Below, in pieces: positions 1 to 9,383 of a stretch of DNA of 64,000 nucleotides (position 1 is the stretch's first letter; each line of letters opens with the position of its first letter). The notes under the pieces are model-generated. The model saw only the letters and a list, made by a program, of their open reading frames with translations, was not told where the DNA came from and made no database searches. A program made the position numbers and the translations under genes. The DNA lies in contig NZ_CP012034.1 in assembly GCF_001050475.1 (NCBI RefSeq), positions 992,001 through 1,056,000 of the forward strand. Direction: 5' to 3'. The DNA comes from Companilactobacillus ginsenosidimutans (GTDB lineage Bacteria > Bacillota > Bacilli > Lactobacillales > Lactobacillaceae).

Positions 1-114
1 ATAGTCATTGACATCTCTCTTGTTAATAGTAATCTTACCGTTTCCTGGAACTAATCGAACACGCGCAACTGAGTCTTTGCGACGGCCTGTTCCAGCATAA
101 AATACATCTGCCAA
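1..114 (-). CDS. rpsI: 30S ribosomal protein S9 (N-terminal part)
   Basis: The first 38 codons are visible; the rest lies beyond the window edge. The protein begins [19 protein letters not shown], the typical S9 start. S9 sits in the head of the small subunit and its C-terminal tail contacts P-site tRNA. The start is a TTG at 112-114, placed after a strong TAAGGAGG 7 to 14 bases upstream. It follows rplM by 13 bases in the usual rplM-rpsI pair and should share its promoter and any L13-type autoregulation. Confidence 0.95.
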   Translation of the reverse strand, partial: MADVFYAGTGRRKDSVARVRLVPGNGKITINKRDVNDY

Positions 115-127
115 AATTTTTTCCTCC

Positions 128-571
128 TTAGATTAGTTTGTTGATATCCAATGCTTCTGGATTTTGTGCTTGGTTCTTGTGTTCTGAACCTGCATAAACA
201 TGCAACTTCAAAATTTGTTGACGGCCAAGACTGTTATGTGGCAACATACCACGAATTGAATCTTCGATCAAACGTTCTGGTGTCTTGTCTCTCTTTTCAC
301 CAGCACTAATACTCTTCAACCCACCTGGGTGGTCTGAATGAGAATAATAGATCTTATTCTTAGCTTTCTTACCTGTTAATTTAACTTTTTCTGCATTGAT
401 GATAATAACATTATCACCTGTATCAACGTTAGGTGTGTAAGTTGGCTTGTTCTTACCTCTAAGAATAGCAGCAACAACTGATGAAATTCTACCAAGAACA
501 ACGTCAGTTGCATCAACTACATACCATTTACGTTCAACTTCACTTGCTTTTGCTAATGGTGTTGTACGCAT
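128..571 (-). CDS. rplM: 50S ribosomal protein L13
   Basis: L13 is an early-assembling large-subunit protein. The protein is 147 residues from the ATG at 569-571 and begins [21 protein letters not shown], the family start. A longer reading from 604 adds 11 residues unlike any L13, whereas the ATG at 571 has GGAGG at normal spacing, so I prefer it. The conserved core with HSDHPGG and RGMLPHN is present. It is co-transcribed with rpsI and has its own promoter downstream of truA. Confidence 0.97.
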   Translation of the reverse strand: MRTTPLAKASEVERKWYVVDATDVVLGRISSVVAAILRGKNKPTYTPNVDTGDNVIIINAEKVKLTGKKAKNKIYYSHSDHPGGLKSISAGEKRDKTPERLIEDSIRGMLPHNSLGRQQILKLHVYAGSEHKNQAQNPEALDINKLI

Positions 572-645
572 TTGTTTTCCTCCAAATTTCTGTCTGTTTG
601 ACACTCAATAAGATTCCGGGGCTTATCGTGGGGCAAACAATACCA
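572..645 (-). promoter_or_regulatory. rplM 5' untranslated leader, candidate L13 leader
   Basis: About 74 bases separate the predicted transcription start near 645 from the rplM start codon. In transcript sense the leader contains a GTTTGCCCCACGATAAGC stretch that is GC-rich for this genome. An autoregulatory L13 leader is known upstream of rplM in Firmicutes. Membership is inferred from position, not from a matched consensus. Confidence 0.4.
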
Positions 646-651
646 GGTACA

Positions 652-680
652 ATATTACTTGGTATTCCCACATATGTCAA
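652..680 (-). promoter_or_regulatory. sigma-A promoter of rplM-rpsI
   Basis: Read on the minus strand, a perfect -35 TTGACA (675-680) is followed after 17 bases by TAATAT (652-657). It lies in the gap between truA and rplM, so the two ribosomal protein genes can be transcribed independently of the ecf-truA genes upstream. Confidence 0.85.
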
Positions 681-698
681 TATCATAACTTGTATTTA

Positions 699-1442
699 TC
701 AATAAAAAACTTCTTTTAAATATAGCCCACTAGCAGGTGCTGTTCCACGGGCTTCTTGACGATCTTTTACTTCAAATAACCGTTGAAAATCATGTACTGG
801 ACGTCGACCGTTACCTATTTCTAATAACGTGGCAACTAATATTCTCACCATATTGTATAAAAACCCGTTACCTGTAAACTCGAATACTAATTCATTACTA
901 TCTTCTAAATACTTAACATTTGCATCATAGATGGTACGAACCTTATTCTCAATAACCCCACCAGATGCAGCAAAACTTGTGAAATCATGTTCTCCAATGA
1001 GGTCAACGATTGCATCCTCTATCTTATGAACATCGAGTGAGTACGGATAATGTCCTGTATAAAATCGCTTAAACGGATCAGTGTAATGACCACAGTCTAC
1101 TCTATAAGAGTACGTTTTCTTTTTAACACCAAATCTGGCATGAAAGTCATCCGCGACTATTTCTGATTTTTTTGTTATTACATCCAGTGGCAATAAAGAG
1201 TTCACAGCTTTTAGCATGCTATCGGCAGGAATATTACCTGGATACTGAAACGAAACAACTTGTCCAAAAGCATGCACACCCGCATCAGTTCTACCTGAAC
1301 CAAGTACCTCGACATGTTTACCTTTAGTCATCTTGGATAAAACTTTTTCTAAAATGCCTTGAACTGTTCTCTGATCTGGCTGTCTTTGAAAGCCATGAAA
1401 GTTTGAACCATCATAGGCAATAGTCAATTTATAGTTTGTCAT
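699..1442 (-). CDS. truA: tRNA pseudouridine(38-40) synthase TruA
   Basis: TruA converts uridines 38, 39 and 40 of the tRNA anticodon arm to pseudouridine in the cytoplasm. The 247-residue product has the usual family length. The catalytic aspartate is D53 within [13 protein letters not shown], and a second family motif, [11 protein letters not shown], lies near residue 190. The ATG overlaps the ecfT stop by 4 bases (ATGA), implying translational coupling at the end of the ecfA1-ecfA2-ecfT operon. Confidence 0.96.
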   Translation of the reverse strand: MTNYKLTIAYDGSNFHGFQRQPDQRTVQGILEKVLSKMTKGKHVEVLGSGRTDAGVHAFGQVVSFQYPGNIPADSMLKAVNSLLPLDVITKKSEIVADDFHARFGVKKKTYSYRVDCGHYTDPFKRFYTGHYPYSLDVHKIEDAIVDLIGEHDFTSFAASGGVIENKVRTIYDANVKYLEDSNELVFEFTGNGFLYNMVRILVATLLEIGNGRRPVHDFQRLFEVKDRQEARGTAPASGLYLKEVFY

Positions 1443-2239
1443 TTGTAGCTCCGTAGCAATAATAAAATTATTGTGATGACGACCATGAATAATATGGTCA
1501 AATTATCGCGTCTGGACCACTTTAGTACACGGTACTTACTTCTGCCCTCGCCGTCTTTATAACCACGTGACTCCATGGCTATGGCCAAATCATAGGCAAT
1601 TGAAAAACTACTTACGAAAAGTGGAATCAAAATAGGTACGAACGACTTGATTCGTTTGATTAGTCCACCTTCGCCGAAGTCGACACCACGTGCACGCTGT
1701 GCATCCATTATTTTGGTCGTCTCATCTATTAACAACGGCACGAATCTTAATGCAATCGACAACATTAAAGCTACCTGTGTTACTGGGAACTTTACAACCT
1801 TCAAAGGCTTGAGAATGCTCTCGATTGAATCGGATATTTCGATAGGTGTGGTTGTTAATGTTAACAAGGTGGAGATAAAAATGATTAAGACGAAACGCAT
1901 AAAGATGTATGCAGCAATTACCAAACCTTCTTTTGACAACGTTAAGAATGCCCAATGCCAAATTGGATGACTGCTGGGCGTGAAGAACGCCTGTAACGCG
2001 ACTGTAAATAGAATCAGCCAAAACATTGGCCGTAGTCCTTTGATGAAGAACGACAAATTAACTTTTGAAACATAAACTGCGAACAGTACAAATACTAGCA
2101 AGAAGGCATACGAAGCCACATTGTTAGCAAGAAAGACTATTCCTATGAAGTAAAATGTAATTAAGAATTTTAACCGAGGATCAAGCCGATAAATCAATGA
2201 TTCCCCAGGTAAATACCGTCCTATTATTAATTTGTCCAT
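1439..2239 (-). CDS. ecfT: energy-coupling factor transporter transmembrane protein EcfT
   Basis: EcfT is the membrane scaffold of ECF-type vitamin and micronutrient importers. It couples EcfA1/EcfA2 ATPases to interchangeable substrate-binding S components. The 266-residue protein has several hydrophobic helices (about 24-56, 72-87, 106-130, 200-220, 246-263). It carries the two signature coupling motifs, AQRARG at 180-185 and AMESRG at 221-226, that dock on the ATPases. It starts one base after ecfA2 ends. No S component is encoded here, consistent with a shared (group II) module. Confidence 0.96.
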   Translation of the reverse strand: MDKLIIGRYLPGESLIYRLDPRLKFLITFYFIGIVFLANNVASYAFLLVFVLFAVYVSKVNLSFFIKGLRPMFWLILFTVALQAFFTPSSHPIWHWAFLTLSKEGLVIAAYIFMRFVLIIFISTLLTLTTTPIEISDSIESILKPLKVVKFPVTQVALMLSIALRFVPLLIDETTKIMDAQRARGVDFGEGGLIKRIKSFVPILIPLFVSSFSIAYDLAIAMESRGYKDGEGRSKYRVLKWSRRDNLTILFMVVITIILLLLRSYK

Positions 2240-3094
2240 TTAATCACCATTAATTTGGTTTTTTATTTCAGCAGTCAATTCACTGATAGTAATTGGTAGC
2301 TTATCAAATCGGAAATTTTTGTCTTGTAGTTTCCGAGCAAACATCGCGCTTTGTGGTAAACTGATATATTTTTTCTCAAGCAATTCTTTATTATTAAAAA
2401 TTTCGGTTGGTGTTCCGGAAGCAACTATGCTTGCATCATGCATAACTATCATTTTCTCTGCATAGTTTGCCACGTCATCCATGTTGTGTGTAATCAGGAG
2501 AATTGTCTTACCTTGTGCCTGTTGTTGCTTAAACAGGTCCATAATCTCTTTTCGACCAACGGGATCTAACCCGGCTGTGGGTTCATCCAAAATTATAGTC
2601 TCAGGATTACTAGCAAGGACACCCGCAATTGCAACACGTCTCATTTGCCCACCTGACAGATCAAATGGTGACTGTTGAAGGTAATCTTTTCCAAGACCAA
2701 CAACATCAATCATTTTATTTGCAGCTATCTTAGCATCTTCTTCAGAGACACCAAAATTTTTCGGTCCAAACATAATATCTTTTTCAACTGTATCTTCAAA
2801 TAACTGACTTTCCGGGAATTGAAAAACCATTCCAACATTTTTCCGAAGTGGTTTCAGATTCTTGTTATCAGTTTCCGGCGTAATTTCTCTATCACCAACG
2901 ATTAATGACCCACTGGTTGGTTTGAGTAAAGCGTTAATGTGACGCACCAATGTTGATTTTCCACTACCTGTTTTTCCAACAATAGCGGTAAACGCTCCAT
3001 CTTCAATGGTACAAGAAACATCGGATAATCCCAGTCCAGACATTGGATTACTAGATTCATATGAATGAGTTACATGTTTGAATTCAATTTGCAT
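2240..3094 (-). CDS. ecfA2: energy-coupling factor transporter ATPase EcfA2
   Basis: This is the second ATPase of the ECF module. The protein has 284 residues with Walker A GKTGSGKST (40-48), Q-loop in VFQFPE near 90, signature LSGGQ (146-150) and Walker B with DEPTAGLD (170-177). A C-terminal extension of about 60 residues fits the EcfA heterodimerisation domain. Its ATG at 3094 lies inside the end of ecfA1, a 25-base overlap, so the subunits are probably made in a coupled manner. Confidence 0.96.
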   Translation of the reverse strand: MQIEFKHVTHSYESSNPMSGLGLSDVSCTIEDGAFTAIVGKTGSGKSTLVRHINALLKPTSGSLIVGDREITPETDNKNLKPLRKNVGMVFQFPESQLFEDTVEKDIMFGPKNFGVSEEDAKIAANKMIDVVGLGKDYLQQSPFDLSGGQMRRVAIAGVLASNPETIILDEPTAGLDPVGRKEIMDLFKQQQAQGKTILLITHNMDDVANYAEKMIVMHDASIVASGTPTEIFNNKELLEKKYISLPQSAMFARKLQDKNFRFDKLPITISELTAEIKNQINGD

Positions 3095-3900
3095 AATTCG
3101 TCTATTAATCCTTTCTCACTCAGATATCCGTTAAAGGAAGTAACGTCTTTAAGACCAGCAGCAACTAAATTAGTGAAAGGCTCTTCTAATCCATACTCTG
3201 TCAATTGTGGGCCCAAATTGTAAAGATCAGCAGGAGTAGTATCCTTTACGACCTTCCCTGAGTTCAATACTATAATTCTATCAGAAAGTTGTGTCTCTTC
3301 AATATCATGTGTTATGGAAATTACAGTTAATTTTTGTTGAGAACGTAATTCCTTAATCAAATTGATAACTGTCTTTCGTCCATCGGGATCTAGCATGCTT
3401 GTCGACTCATCCATGATGATAATTTGTGGTTTAATTGCTAACACTCCGGCAATTGCCACACGCTGTTTTTGCCCACCGGATAATGACTGTGGATCCCTTT
3501 TCTTATAGTCTTGCATATCAACCATTTTTAAAGCATCATCAACAGCAACAACCATCTTATCACGAGGCATACCCTGATTTTCAAGTCCAAACGCAACATC
3601 ATCTTCCACAGTAGCACCAACAAATTGATGATCCGGGTTCTGAAAAACAATTCCAATTTTTCTTCTCGCATCCCAGATAGTATCCTCATTCATAACTTGT
3701 CCGTCAACTTCAATGGTTCCCGACTCACATTCTTCCAATCCATCAATCAATCGAGTCAATGTAGTCTTTCCACTACCATTTTTACCAACGATAGAAATCC
3801 ATTCATTTTCCTGAAGGTCCAAACTAACACCATTAACAGCGTATTTTGAAGCACCAGGATATTTATAAAAAACATCTTTAATAGAAATTATATTAGTCAT
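3070..3900 (-). CDS. ecfA1: energy-coupling factor transporter ATPase EcfA1
   Basis: This is the first ATPase of the ECF module, 276 residues from the ATG at 3900 (MTNIISIKDVFYKYPG). Walker A GKNGSGKTT is at 39-47 and LSGGQ at 140-144. Walker B is followed by DESTSMLD, the EcfA1-type variant of DEPT. The frame stays open 36 codons further upstream, but that stretch has no ribosome binding site and an atypical sequence, while AAAGGTG precedes the ATG at 3900. A folded leader with a U tract lies just upstream. Confidence 0.95.
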   Translation of the reverse strand: MTNIISIKDVFYKYPGASKYAVNGVSLDLQENEWISIVGKNGSGKTTLTRLIDGLEECESGTIEVDGQVMNEDTIWDARRKIGIVFQNPDHQFVGATVEDDVAFGLENQGMPRDKMVVAVDDALKMVDMQDYKKRDPQSLSGGQKQRVAIAGVLAIKPQIIIMDESTSMLDPDGRKTVINLIKELRSQQKLTVISITHDIEETQLSDRIIVLNSGKVVKDTTPADLYNLGPQLTEYGLEEPFTNLVAAGLKDVTSFNGYLSEKGLIDELCKLNSNM

Positions 3901-3916
3901 TAGTTCACCTTTGGGT

Positions 3917-4023
3917 AAAAAAAAATCATTCGACAAATTAGTGTCTCCGTTGTCGGAGATCTCAGAGATAGACTTAGTTACGGTGGTAACCATCATCTTA
4001 ACACTCACTAATTCATCAGAATG
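3917..4023 (-). promoter_or_regulatory. branched hairpin with U tract ahead of ecfA1 (terminator or attenuator)
   Basis: In transcript sense, an outer stem forms between 4006-4013 plus 4019-4023 and 3936-3943 plus 3927-3931: AATTAGTG pairs with CACTAATT and CATTC with GAATG. It encloses two hairpins, GTTAC-CACC-GTAAC (3977-3990) and TCTCCG-ACAA-CGGAGA (3944-3959). Nine consecutive U residues (3917-3925) follow the outer stem, only 16 bases before the ecfA1 start codon. Pairing was found by eye; function is inferred. Confidence 0.6.
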
Positions 4024-4057
4024 ACTGATTTTTTATTAATGAAACTTCATATTATTA

Positions 4058-4438
4058 TTAAACTAGTTCAATAATAACCATAGGTGCAGCATCACCACGG
4101 CGAGGTGCAGTCTTCAAGATACGTGTGTATCCTCCGTTACGTTCTTTGTAACGTGGGGCAATATCACTGAATAACTTTTGAAGAGCTGATTGTACTACAA
4201 CTGCGTCATCATCTTCTGTAATGTTAGCTACTTCGTCTCTAACAAATGAAGCTGCTTGGCGACGAGCATGCAAATCTCCACGTTTACCTAAAGTTATCAT
4301 CTTTTCAGTTGTACGGCTGATTTCTTTAGCACGAGTTTGTGTAGTAACAATACGTTCATTAATGATTAAATCAGTAGTTAAATCGCGCAACATTGCTTTT
4401 CTTTGAGAACTTGTACGTCCTAATTTACGGTAGCCCAT
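4058..4438 (-). CDS. rplQ: 50S ribosomal protein L17
   Basis: L17 lies near the polypeptide exit tunnel of the large subunit. The 126-residue protein begins [20 protein letters not shown] and contains the family motif RGGYTRI in the form NGGYTRILK. It is the last gene of the alpha operon, 30 bases after rpoA, with a good AGGAGG before the ATG. The folded region before ecfA1 begins about 35 bases after its stop. Confidence 0.97.
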   Translation of the reverse strand: MGYRKLGRTSSQRKAMLRDLTTDLIINERIVTTQTRAKEISRTTEKMITLGKRGDLHARRQAASFVRDEVANITEDDDAVVVQSALQKLFSDIAPRYKERNGGYTRILKTAPRRGDAAPMVIIELV

Positions 4439-4468
4439 GTGTTTACCTCCTGTTTGAATTTGATATTT

Positions 4469-5410
4469 TTAATCTTCTTGCTTTAATGATAATCCGAGAT
4501 CAGAAAGCTTTTCTTTAACCTCAACTAATGACTTACGTCCTAAATTACGAACACGCATCATATCAGCTTCAGTTTTTTCAGTAAGCTCTTGCACAGTATT
4601 AATACCGGCACGCTTCAAACAATTATATGAACGAACTGATAAATCGAGTTCTTCAATAGTCATTTCAAGTTTCTTTTCTTTTTGTGTTTCTTCTTTTTCA
4701 ATCATCATGTCGGCACTTTTAGCTTCTTCGGTAAGATTTACAAAACTAGTTAAGTGTTCTGTAAGAATCTTAGCAGACAAACTAATAGCTTCTCTAGGGC
4801 CAATGGAACCATTAGTCCAGATATCGATTGTCAATTTATCGAAGTCGTTTCTTTTACCCACACGAGTATTTTCAACTTGGTAGTTAACTTTTTCAACTGG
4901 TGTGAAAATTGAGTCAACTGGTAAAACACCAATAGGTGTTTCGTCGGTCTTATTTTGTTCTGCAGGAGTATATCCACGACCATTTTTAATTGTCATTTGC
5001 ATATGGAAATGTCCGCCCTCAGCAACAGTACAAATGTATTGTTCAGGATCAAGAATTTCCAGATCATCATCTGCTTTGACGTCTTTAGCTGTGACAGTTG
5101 CAGGACCAGTAATATCGATCTCAGCTTTTAAACTGCCTTCTTCAGCGTATGACTTCAATGATAGTTTCTTGATGTTAAGCACGATTTGTGTAACATCTTC
5201 GATGACACCATCGACAGCAGAAAATTCATGCAAGACACCATCTATTTGAATATCAGAAACCGCTGTACCAGGTAATGATGCAAGTAATACACGACGTAAT
5301 GAATTACCTAATGTAGTACCGTATCCTCTTTCTAGCGGTTCAATAATATATTTACCATGATCATTACTTTCTTCAACAGGTGTAATGGTTGGCTTTTCAA
5401 ATTCGATCAT
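4469..5410 (-). CDS. rpoA: DNA-directed RNA polymerase subunit alpha
   Basis: The alpha subunit nucleates RNA polymerase assembly and contacts UP elements and activators. The 313 residues cover the N-terminal dimerisation domain (about 1-230, including [20 protein letters not shown]), an acidic/lysine linker near 230-245, and the C-terminal DNA-binding domain (about 246-313, with the [14 protein letters not shown] helix-hairpin-helix). Length is normal. It lies between rpsK and rplQ, the standard alpha operon arrangement. Confidence 0.98.
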   Translation of the reverse strand: MIEFEKPTITPVEESNDHGKYIIEPLERGYGTTLGNSLRRVLLASLPGTAVSDIQIDGVLHEFSAVDGVIEDVTQIVLNIKKLSLKSYAEEGSLKAEIDITGPATVTAKDVKADDDLEILDPEQYICTVAEGGHFHMQMTIKNGRGYTPAEQNKTDETPIGVLPVDSIFTPVEKVNYQVENTRVGKRNDFDKLTIDIWTNGSIGPREAISLSAKILTEHLTSFVNLTEEAKSADMMIEKEETQKEKKLEMTIEELDLSVRSYNCLKRAGINTVQELTEKTEADMMRVRNLGRKSLVEVKEKLSDLGLSLKQED

Positions 5411-5472
5411 TCGGTTAGTTCCCCTTTCAAAACGAAATGTGTGTAGCTTAGTTCATATGGGTATGAAACCAT

Positions 5473-5859
5473 CTATACACGACGACGCTTTGGAGGACGT
5501 GAGCCATTATGTGGAACTGGTGTGACGTCGCGAATTGCAGTAATTTCCAAACCTGTGGCTTGTAATGAACGAATTGCGGCTTCACGACCTGAACCAGGTC
5601 CTTTAACAGCTACTTCTACTGTTTTCATACCATGTTCCATTGATTCTTTGGCAGCTGCTTCACCAGCCATTTGTGCAGCAAATGGTGTTGACTTACGGCT
5701 TCCCTTAAATCCAAGTGCACCAGCTGATGACCATGAAACGGCATTACCGTTAACATCAGTAATCATAACTAGTGTGTTATTGAAAGTTGAGTGGATATGT
5801 GCAACACCAGCTTCAATATGCTTCTTTGTACGACGTTTGCGACCTTTGTTTTGAGCCAT
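5473..5859 (-). CDS. rpsK: 30S ribosomal protein S11
   Basis: S11 forms part of the small-subunit platform near the mRNA exit. The protein has 128 residues with [12 protein letters not shown] near the N-terminus, [12 protein letters not shown], and the conserved C-terminus [11 protein letters not shown]. It is 16 bases after rpsM and upstream of rpoA. Confidence 0.98.
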   Translation of the reverse strand: MAQNKGRKRRTKKHIEAGVAHIHSTFNNTLVMITDVNGNAVSWSSAGALGFKGSRKSTPFAAQMAGEAAAKESMEHGMKTVEVAVKGPGSGREAAIRSLQATGLEITAIRDVTPVPHNGSRPPKRRRV

Positions 5860-5875
5860 GAATTAACCTCCTATC

Positions 5876-6241
5876 CTACTTTTTCTTACCGGCAATAGAA
5901 ACTTTCTTGCCTTTACGAGTTCTAGCGTTGTTCTTTGTGTTTTGTCCACGAACGGGCAATCCACGACGATGTCTCATACCACGGTATGAACCAATTTCTT
6001 GAAGTCTCTTGATGTTCATACTTGTTTCACGACGCAAGTCACCTTCAACAGGAATCTTGTCAATTTCTGCACGAATCTTATCTTCTTGATCAGGAGTTAA
6101 GTCTCTTGCACGAACGTCTTCAGAAACATCAGCATTTTTAAGCACTTTTTGTGCAGTAGTATTGCCAATACCGAAAATATAAGTTAAGGCAATTACGATT
6201 CTCTTATCACGAGGTAAATCTACACCTGCTATACGAGCCAT
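5876..6241 (-). CDS. rpsM: 30S ribosomal protein S13
   Basis: S13 sits at the top of the small-subunit head and contacts P-site tRNA and the large subunit. The 121 residues include [14 protein letters not shown], the [12 protein letters not shown] helix-turn region and the basic tail [27 protein letters not shown] precedes the ATG. It follows rpmJ directly, the usual infA-rpmJ-rpsM-rpsK order. Confidence 0.98.
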   Translation of the reverse strand: MARIAGVDLPRDKRIVIALTYIFGIGNTTAQKVLKNADVSEDVRARDLTPDQEDKIRAEIDKIPVEGDLRRETSMNIKRLQEIGSYRGMRHRRGLPVRGQNTKNNARTRKGKKVSIAGKKK

Positions 6242-6263
6242 TAATTAGCACCTCCTATTTTTA

Positions 6264-6380
6264 TTATCCTTGTCTTTGTTTGTGTTTTGGATCTGCAGAG
6301 CAAATAATCATAACGCGACCGCGTCTCTTAATTACTTTACAGTGTTCACACATAGGTTTAACGGATGGTCTTACTTTCAT
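6264..6380 (-). CDS. rpmJ: 50S ribosomal protein L36
   Basis: This short gene encodes 38 residues, beginning [19 protein letters not shown] and ending [10 protein letters not shown]. The C-x2-C pair in CEHC, with the later Cys and His of the family (ICSADPKH), forms the zinc-binding site of the C+ type. GGAGGTT precedes the ATG at 6380. It fits exactly between infA and rpsM. Confidence 0.96.
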   Translation of the reverse strand: MKVRPSVKPMCEHCKVIKRRGRVMIICSADPKHKQRQG

Positions 6381-6415
6381 ATTGTGGAACCTCCATTCCA
6401 TTAAAATACATTTTT

Positions 6416-6634
6416 TTATCTATATCTATATGTAATTCTTCCCTTGGTTAAATCATAAGGTGACAATTCTACAGTGACCTTATCGCCGGGTAAAATTCTA
6501 ATATAGTGCATACGGATTTTACCTGACACATGGGCTAGAACTGTAGCACCATTTTCAAGTTTCACCTTAAACATCGCATTAGGCAATGTTTCTGAAATTG
6601 TACCTTCTACTTCAATGACATCATCTTTTGCCAA
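6416..6634 (-). CDS. infA: translation initiation factor IF-1
   Basis: IF-1 binds the A site of the 30S subunit during initiation. The 72-residue protein is a single OB-fold ([19 protein letters not shown] through GRITYRYR), exactly the family length. A promoter is visible upstream at 6688-6716, so infA probably begins an independently transcribed segment that continues into rpmJ, rpsM, rpsK, rpoA and rplQ. Confidence 0.98.
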   Translation of the reverse strand: MAKDDVIEVEGTISETLPNAMFKVKLENGATVLAHVSGKIRMHYIRILPGDKVTVELSPYDLTKGRITYRYR

Positions 6635-6687
6635 AGATATTAACCTCCAATGATTAGCGGGATAAATTCATTTGCATACAGCGCCAA

Positions 6688-6716
6688 ATTATACAATAAA
6701 TTTGAGCTGTTGTAAA
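6688..6716 (-). promoter_or_regulatory. sigma-A promoter of infA-rpmJ-rpsM-rpsK-rpoA-rplQ
   Basis: On the minus strand, TTTACA (6711-6716) and a perfect TATAAT (6688-6693) are separated by 17 bases in the adk-infA gap. This gives an internal promoter for the alpha operon with a leader of about 45 bases. Confidence 0.8.
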
Positions 6717-6723
6717 CAAACCA

Positions 6724-6765
6724 AAGTTAAAAAGTTTTACAAACTTTGCAAAACCTTTTTAACTT
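6724..6765 (-). terminator. long AT-rich hairpin spanning the adk stop codon
   Basis: AAGTTAAAAAG (6724-6734) pairs perfectly with CTTTTTAACTT (6755-6765), and TTTT (6735-6738) with AAAA (6750-6753) further inside. The stem of about 15 pairs includes the adk stop codon at 6737-6739. In transcript sense the U-rich part lies within the stem and is followed by TTTGGTTTG, so partial termination is plausible but unproven. Confidence 0.45.
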
Positions 6766-7390
6766 CTTTATATACATCGTCAATTTCTTGTTCACCATTG
6801 ATCTTATGTAACAAGTTCAACTTGTCGTAAAAATCGATAAGTGGAGTATTCATTTCGATGTTAACTTTTAATCTGTTCTTAACTGTCTCAGGTTTGTCAT
6901 CTTCACGTTGGTAAAATTCATGACCACCGCAAACATCACAAGTACCCTCAACCTTTGTTGGATTGTAAACTTTGTGATAAGTTGCTCCACAATTCTTGCA
7001 GATATATCTACCAGATAAACGTTCAACAAGAACCTCTGGTTTAACATCTATATATATTACACCACCGATTGGCTTATTTACATTTTTTGCAATTGTCTGT
7101 AAAGCGTTAGCCTGATCGATAGTTCTTGGAAATCCATCTAACATATATCCGCTATTTTGAACATCATCTTTGCCTAAACGTTCTTCAACAATAGATTCTG
7201 TTACTTCATCGGGAACTAACTCACCTTTGTCAATATATGACTTGGCATCCAAACCAACTTTAGTCTTATCGGCCATAGCTTGTCTGAACATATCACCAGT
7301 CGAAATATGAACAATTTCAAAATCTTCAACAATCTTTTCTGCTTGTGTACCTTTACCAGCACCAGGCAATCCCATCAATATAATGTTCAT
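6737..7390 (-). CDS. adk: adenylate kinase
   Basis: Adenylate kinase interconverts ATP + AMP and 2 ADP. The protein has 217 residues from the ATG at 7390. The P-loop GLPGAGKGT is at 7-15 and the AMP-binding region around 31-36 and 84-88. A zinc-type LID carries C131, C134, C151 and C154, typical of Gram-positive enzymes. A second ATG nine bases upstream touches the GGGAG ribosome binding site and is unlikely to be used. The gene follows secY as in the spc operon of most Firmicutes. Confidence 0.97.
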   Translation of the reverse strand: MNIILMGLPGAGKGTQAEKIVEDFEIVHISTGDMFRQAMADKTKVGLDAKSYIDKGELVPDEVTESIVEERLGKDDVQNSGYMLDGFPRTIDQANALQTIAKNVNKPIGGVIYIDVKPEVLVERLSGRYICKNCGATYHKVYNPTKVEGTCDVCGGHEFYQREDDKPETVKNRLKVNIEMNTPLIDFYDKLNLLHKINGEQEIDDVYKEVKKVLQSL

Positions 7391-7414
7391 TCTTAACATC
7401 TCCCAACAATTTAC

Positions 7415-8710
7415 TTATCTGATAAACCCAACGTATTCACGTTTCATCAATAGACCTCTAAGTTGACGATCCATCTCAACTGTAACACCAACGATGATAA
7501 GTAAACTTGTACCACCTAAACCAATTGATTGAGGTAGGTTGAACAAGTTAGCTGCAAGCAATGGTAGCAATGAAACTAAACCTAAGAAGATTGAACCTAC
7601 TGTAGATAATCTAAGTAAGACACCATTCATAAATTTAATTGTTTCATTTCCAGGCCAAATGCCAGGAATATATGCACCTTGTTTTTGCAAGTTTTCTGAT
7701 AACTTTTCAGGATTAACTTGAACGAATGCATAGAAGAAAGTGAATAACACAATCAACAATGTATATAGAAGTGATCCTGTAGTTGTTTGCATACTGAATA
7801 TTTCTGATAGTACTTGGTACCAGCTGTCTCCACTGTGATTTGCTTGGAACGCCATCAAAATAGTTTGTGGTGTAACAATAAATGAACTAGCGAAGATAAC
7901 AGGAATAACACCAGCAACGTTAACCTTTAGTGGCAAGAAACTTTCGCTTCCGCTACCTGCGGCACGTCTTGTATATTGAATAGGGATTCTACGACTAGCT
8001 TGTTGTACATATGTAACAAACTGAACAACAACTAAAATTAGAATAACTAATCCAACGATAAAACCAATGTTCTTTGCTAGGTCTCCGGTGTTTGCGTTCT
8101 TAATATAATCACGGTAAATTTGTTCCATTCCATTAGGGAATCTCGCAACGATACCAGCGAAGATAATAACTGAAACACCATTACCCAACCCTTTATCAGT
8201 GATTTGCTCACCAATCCAAGTTAGCAACATAGTACCACCAGTTAGGATAACACCGATTGTAATGAACGCTTGAGCGTTTGGAGATTTAACTAATCCCAGA
8301 CCACTAAGTGTATTGAAACCAGCAGTAATACCAATTGATTGTACGAAACCTAACACAATAGTTAAGTATCTAGTTACTTGGTTTAGTTTTCTACGACCAA
8401 CTTCACCTTGTTTACTCCATTCAACAAACTTTGGAACGATGTCCATTTGTAACAATTGGACAACGATTTGAGCAGTGATGAATGGTGAAACACCCATTGA
8501 GAAGATGGAATAATTTGATAAACCACCACCAGTAACTGTATCCAACAATGGGACAAGACCAGTAGAACTGACCTTATCCATCGCAGCGGCATTAACACCG
8601 GGAACAGTTATCTGTGAACCCAAACGGTAAATCACAAGTAACATAAGGGTAAAGAAGATTTTTTGTCTAATTTCTTTAACCTTTAGAGCATCTCTGATAG
8701 TTCTAAACAT
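7415..8710 (-). CDS. secY: preprotein translocase subunit SecY
   Basis: SecY forms the protein-conducting channel of the Sec translocon with SecE and SecG. The 431-residue protein shows about ten hydrophobic helices, starts with the family-typical [18 protein letters not shown], and contains the conserved cytoplasmic loop GVIPVIFASSF. Its ATG overlaps the rplO stop by one base. Housekeeping SecY; no accessory Sec2 features are seen. Confidence 0.97.
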   Translation of the reverse strand: MFRTIRDALKVKEIRQKIFFTLMLLVIYRLGSQITVPGVNAAAMDKVSSTGLVPLLDTVTGGGLSNYSIFSMGVSPFITAQIVVQLLQMDIVPKFVEWSKQGEVGRRKLNQVTRYLTIVLGFVQSIGITAGFNTLSGLGLVKSPNAQAFITIGVILTGGTMLLTWIGEQITDKGLGNGVSVIIFAGIVARFPNGMEQIYRDYIKNANTGDLAKNIGFIVGLVILILVVVQFVTYVQQASRRIPIQYTRRAAGSGSESFLPLKVNVAGVIPVIFASSFIVTPQTILMAFQANHSGDSWYQVLSEIFSMQTTTGSLLYTLLIVLFTFFYAFVQVNPEKLSENLQKQGAYIPGIWPGNETIKFMNGVLLRLSTVGSIFLGLVSLLPLLAANLFNLPQSIGLGGTSLLIIVGVTVEMDRQLRGLLMKREYVGFIR

Positions 8711-9150
8711 TAGATCACCTCGACTGAGCCACCAGCAGCTTCGATAGCTTTGGTAGCGGCGTCAGAGCTTTTTGCAACTTTAACAGTTAATTTGGCGCTT
8801 ACTTCACCATTGGCAAGTAACTTAACACCGTTAAATTCTTTCTTAACGATTCCAGCTTCTTTCAATGTTTGAAGATTTACTTCGGCACCATCACTGAACT
8901 TGTTCAAGTCTTTAAGGTTAACAACTGCATATTCTTTGCGGTTGATATTCTTAAATCCACGTTTTGGCATACGACGGAATAAAGGCATTTGTCCACCTTC
9001 AAAACCGATACGAGTCTTACCACCTGATCTTGCTAATTGACCTTTTTGTCCACGACCAGCAGTCTTACCAGTACCACTTGAAGTACCACGACCTAAACGT
9101 TTTCTGGAATGTCTTGAACCTTCAGTAGGCTTAAGTTCATGTAGTTCCAT
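8710..9150 (-). CDS. rplO: 50S ribosomal protein L15
   Basis: L15 is a late-assembly large-subunit protein. It has 146 residues, beginning [20 protein letters not shown], followed by the glycine/arginine-rich N-terminal extension ([18 protein letters not shown]) and a globular C-terminal domain. It is coupled to secY by a one-base overlap and lies 30 bases after rpmD. Confidence 0.97.
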   Translation of the reverse strand: MELHELKPTEGSRHSRKRLGRGTSSGTGKTAGRGQKGQLARSGGKTRIGFEGGQMPLFRRMPKRGFKNINRKEYAVVNLKDLNKFSDGAEVNLQTLKEAGIVKKEFNGVKLLANGEVSAKLTVKVAKSSDAATKAIEAAGGSVEVI

Positions 9151-9180
9151 TCTTGCACCTCCTAATCTATGAATGAATTA

Positions 9181-9366
9181 TTAATCTTTAACTTCTTCAA
9201 CACTAACTAAATGAGCAATCTTTAATACAGCACCGCGGATTGCAGGATCATCCGGCTTAACAACAGAACTATTGACTCTTCCAAGTCCTAGTTCTTTAAC
9301 AGTTTTACGTTGAGCAGGAAGGCGGTGAGCTGCACTTCTAATAAGAGTAATCTTAAGTTTAGCCAT
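9181..9366 (-). CDS. rpmD: 50S ribosomal protein L30
   Basis: A short bacterial-type L30 of 61 residues ([19 protein letters not shown], then [14 protein letters not shown]). It lies between rpsE and rplO in standard spc order. Confidence 0.97.
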   Translation of the reverse strand: MAKLKITLIRSAAHRLPAQRKTVKELGLGRVNSSVVKPDDPAIRGAVLKIAHLVSVEEVKD

Positions 9367-9383
9367 TATTACACACCTTTCTT

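Noticed and set aside
3901-4008. A 36-residue N-terminal extension of EcfA1
   Set aside because: It lacks a ribosome binding site and coincides with the folded region; the ATG at 3900 has a proper site and gives the family N-terminus.
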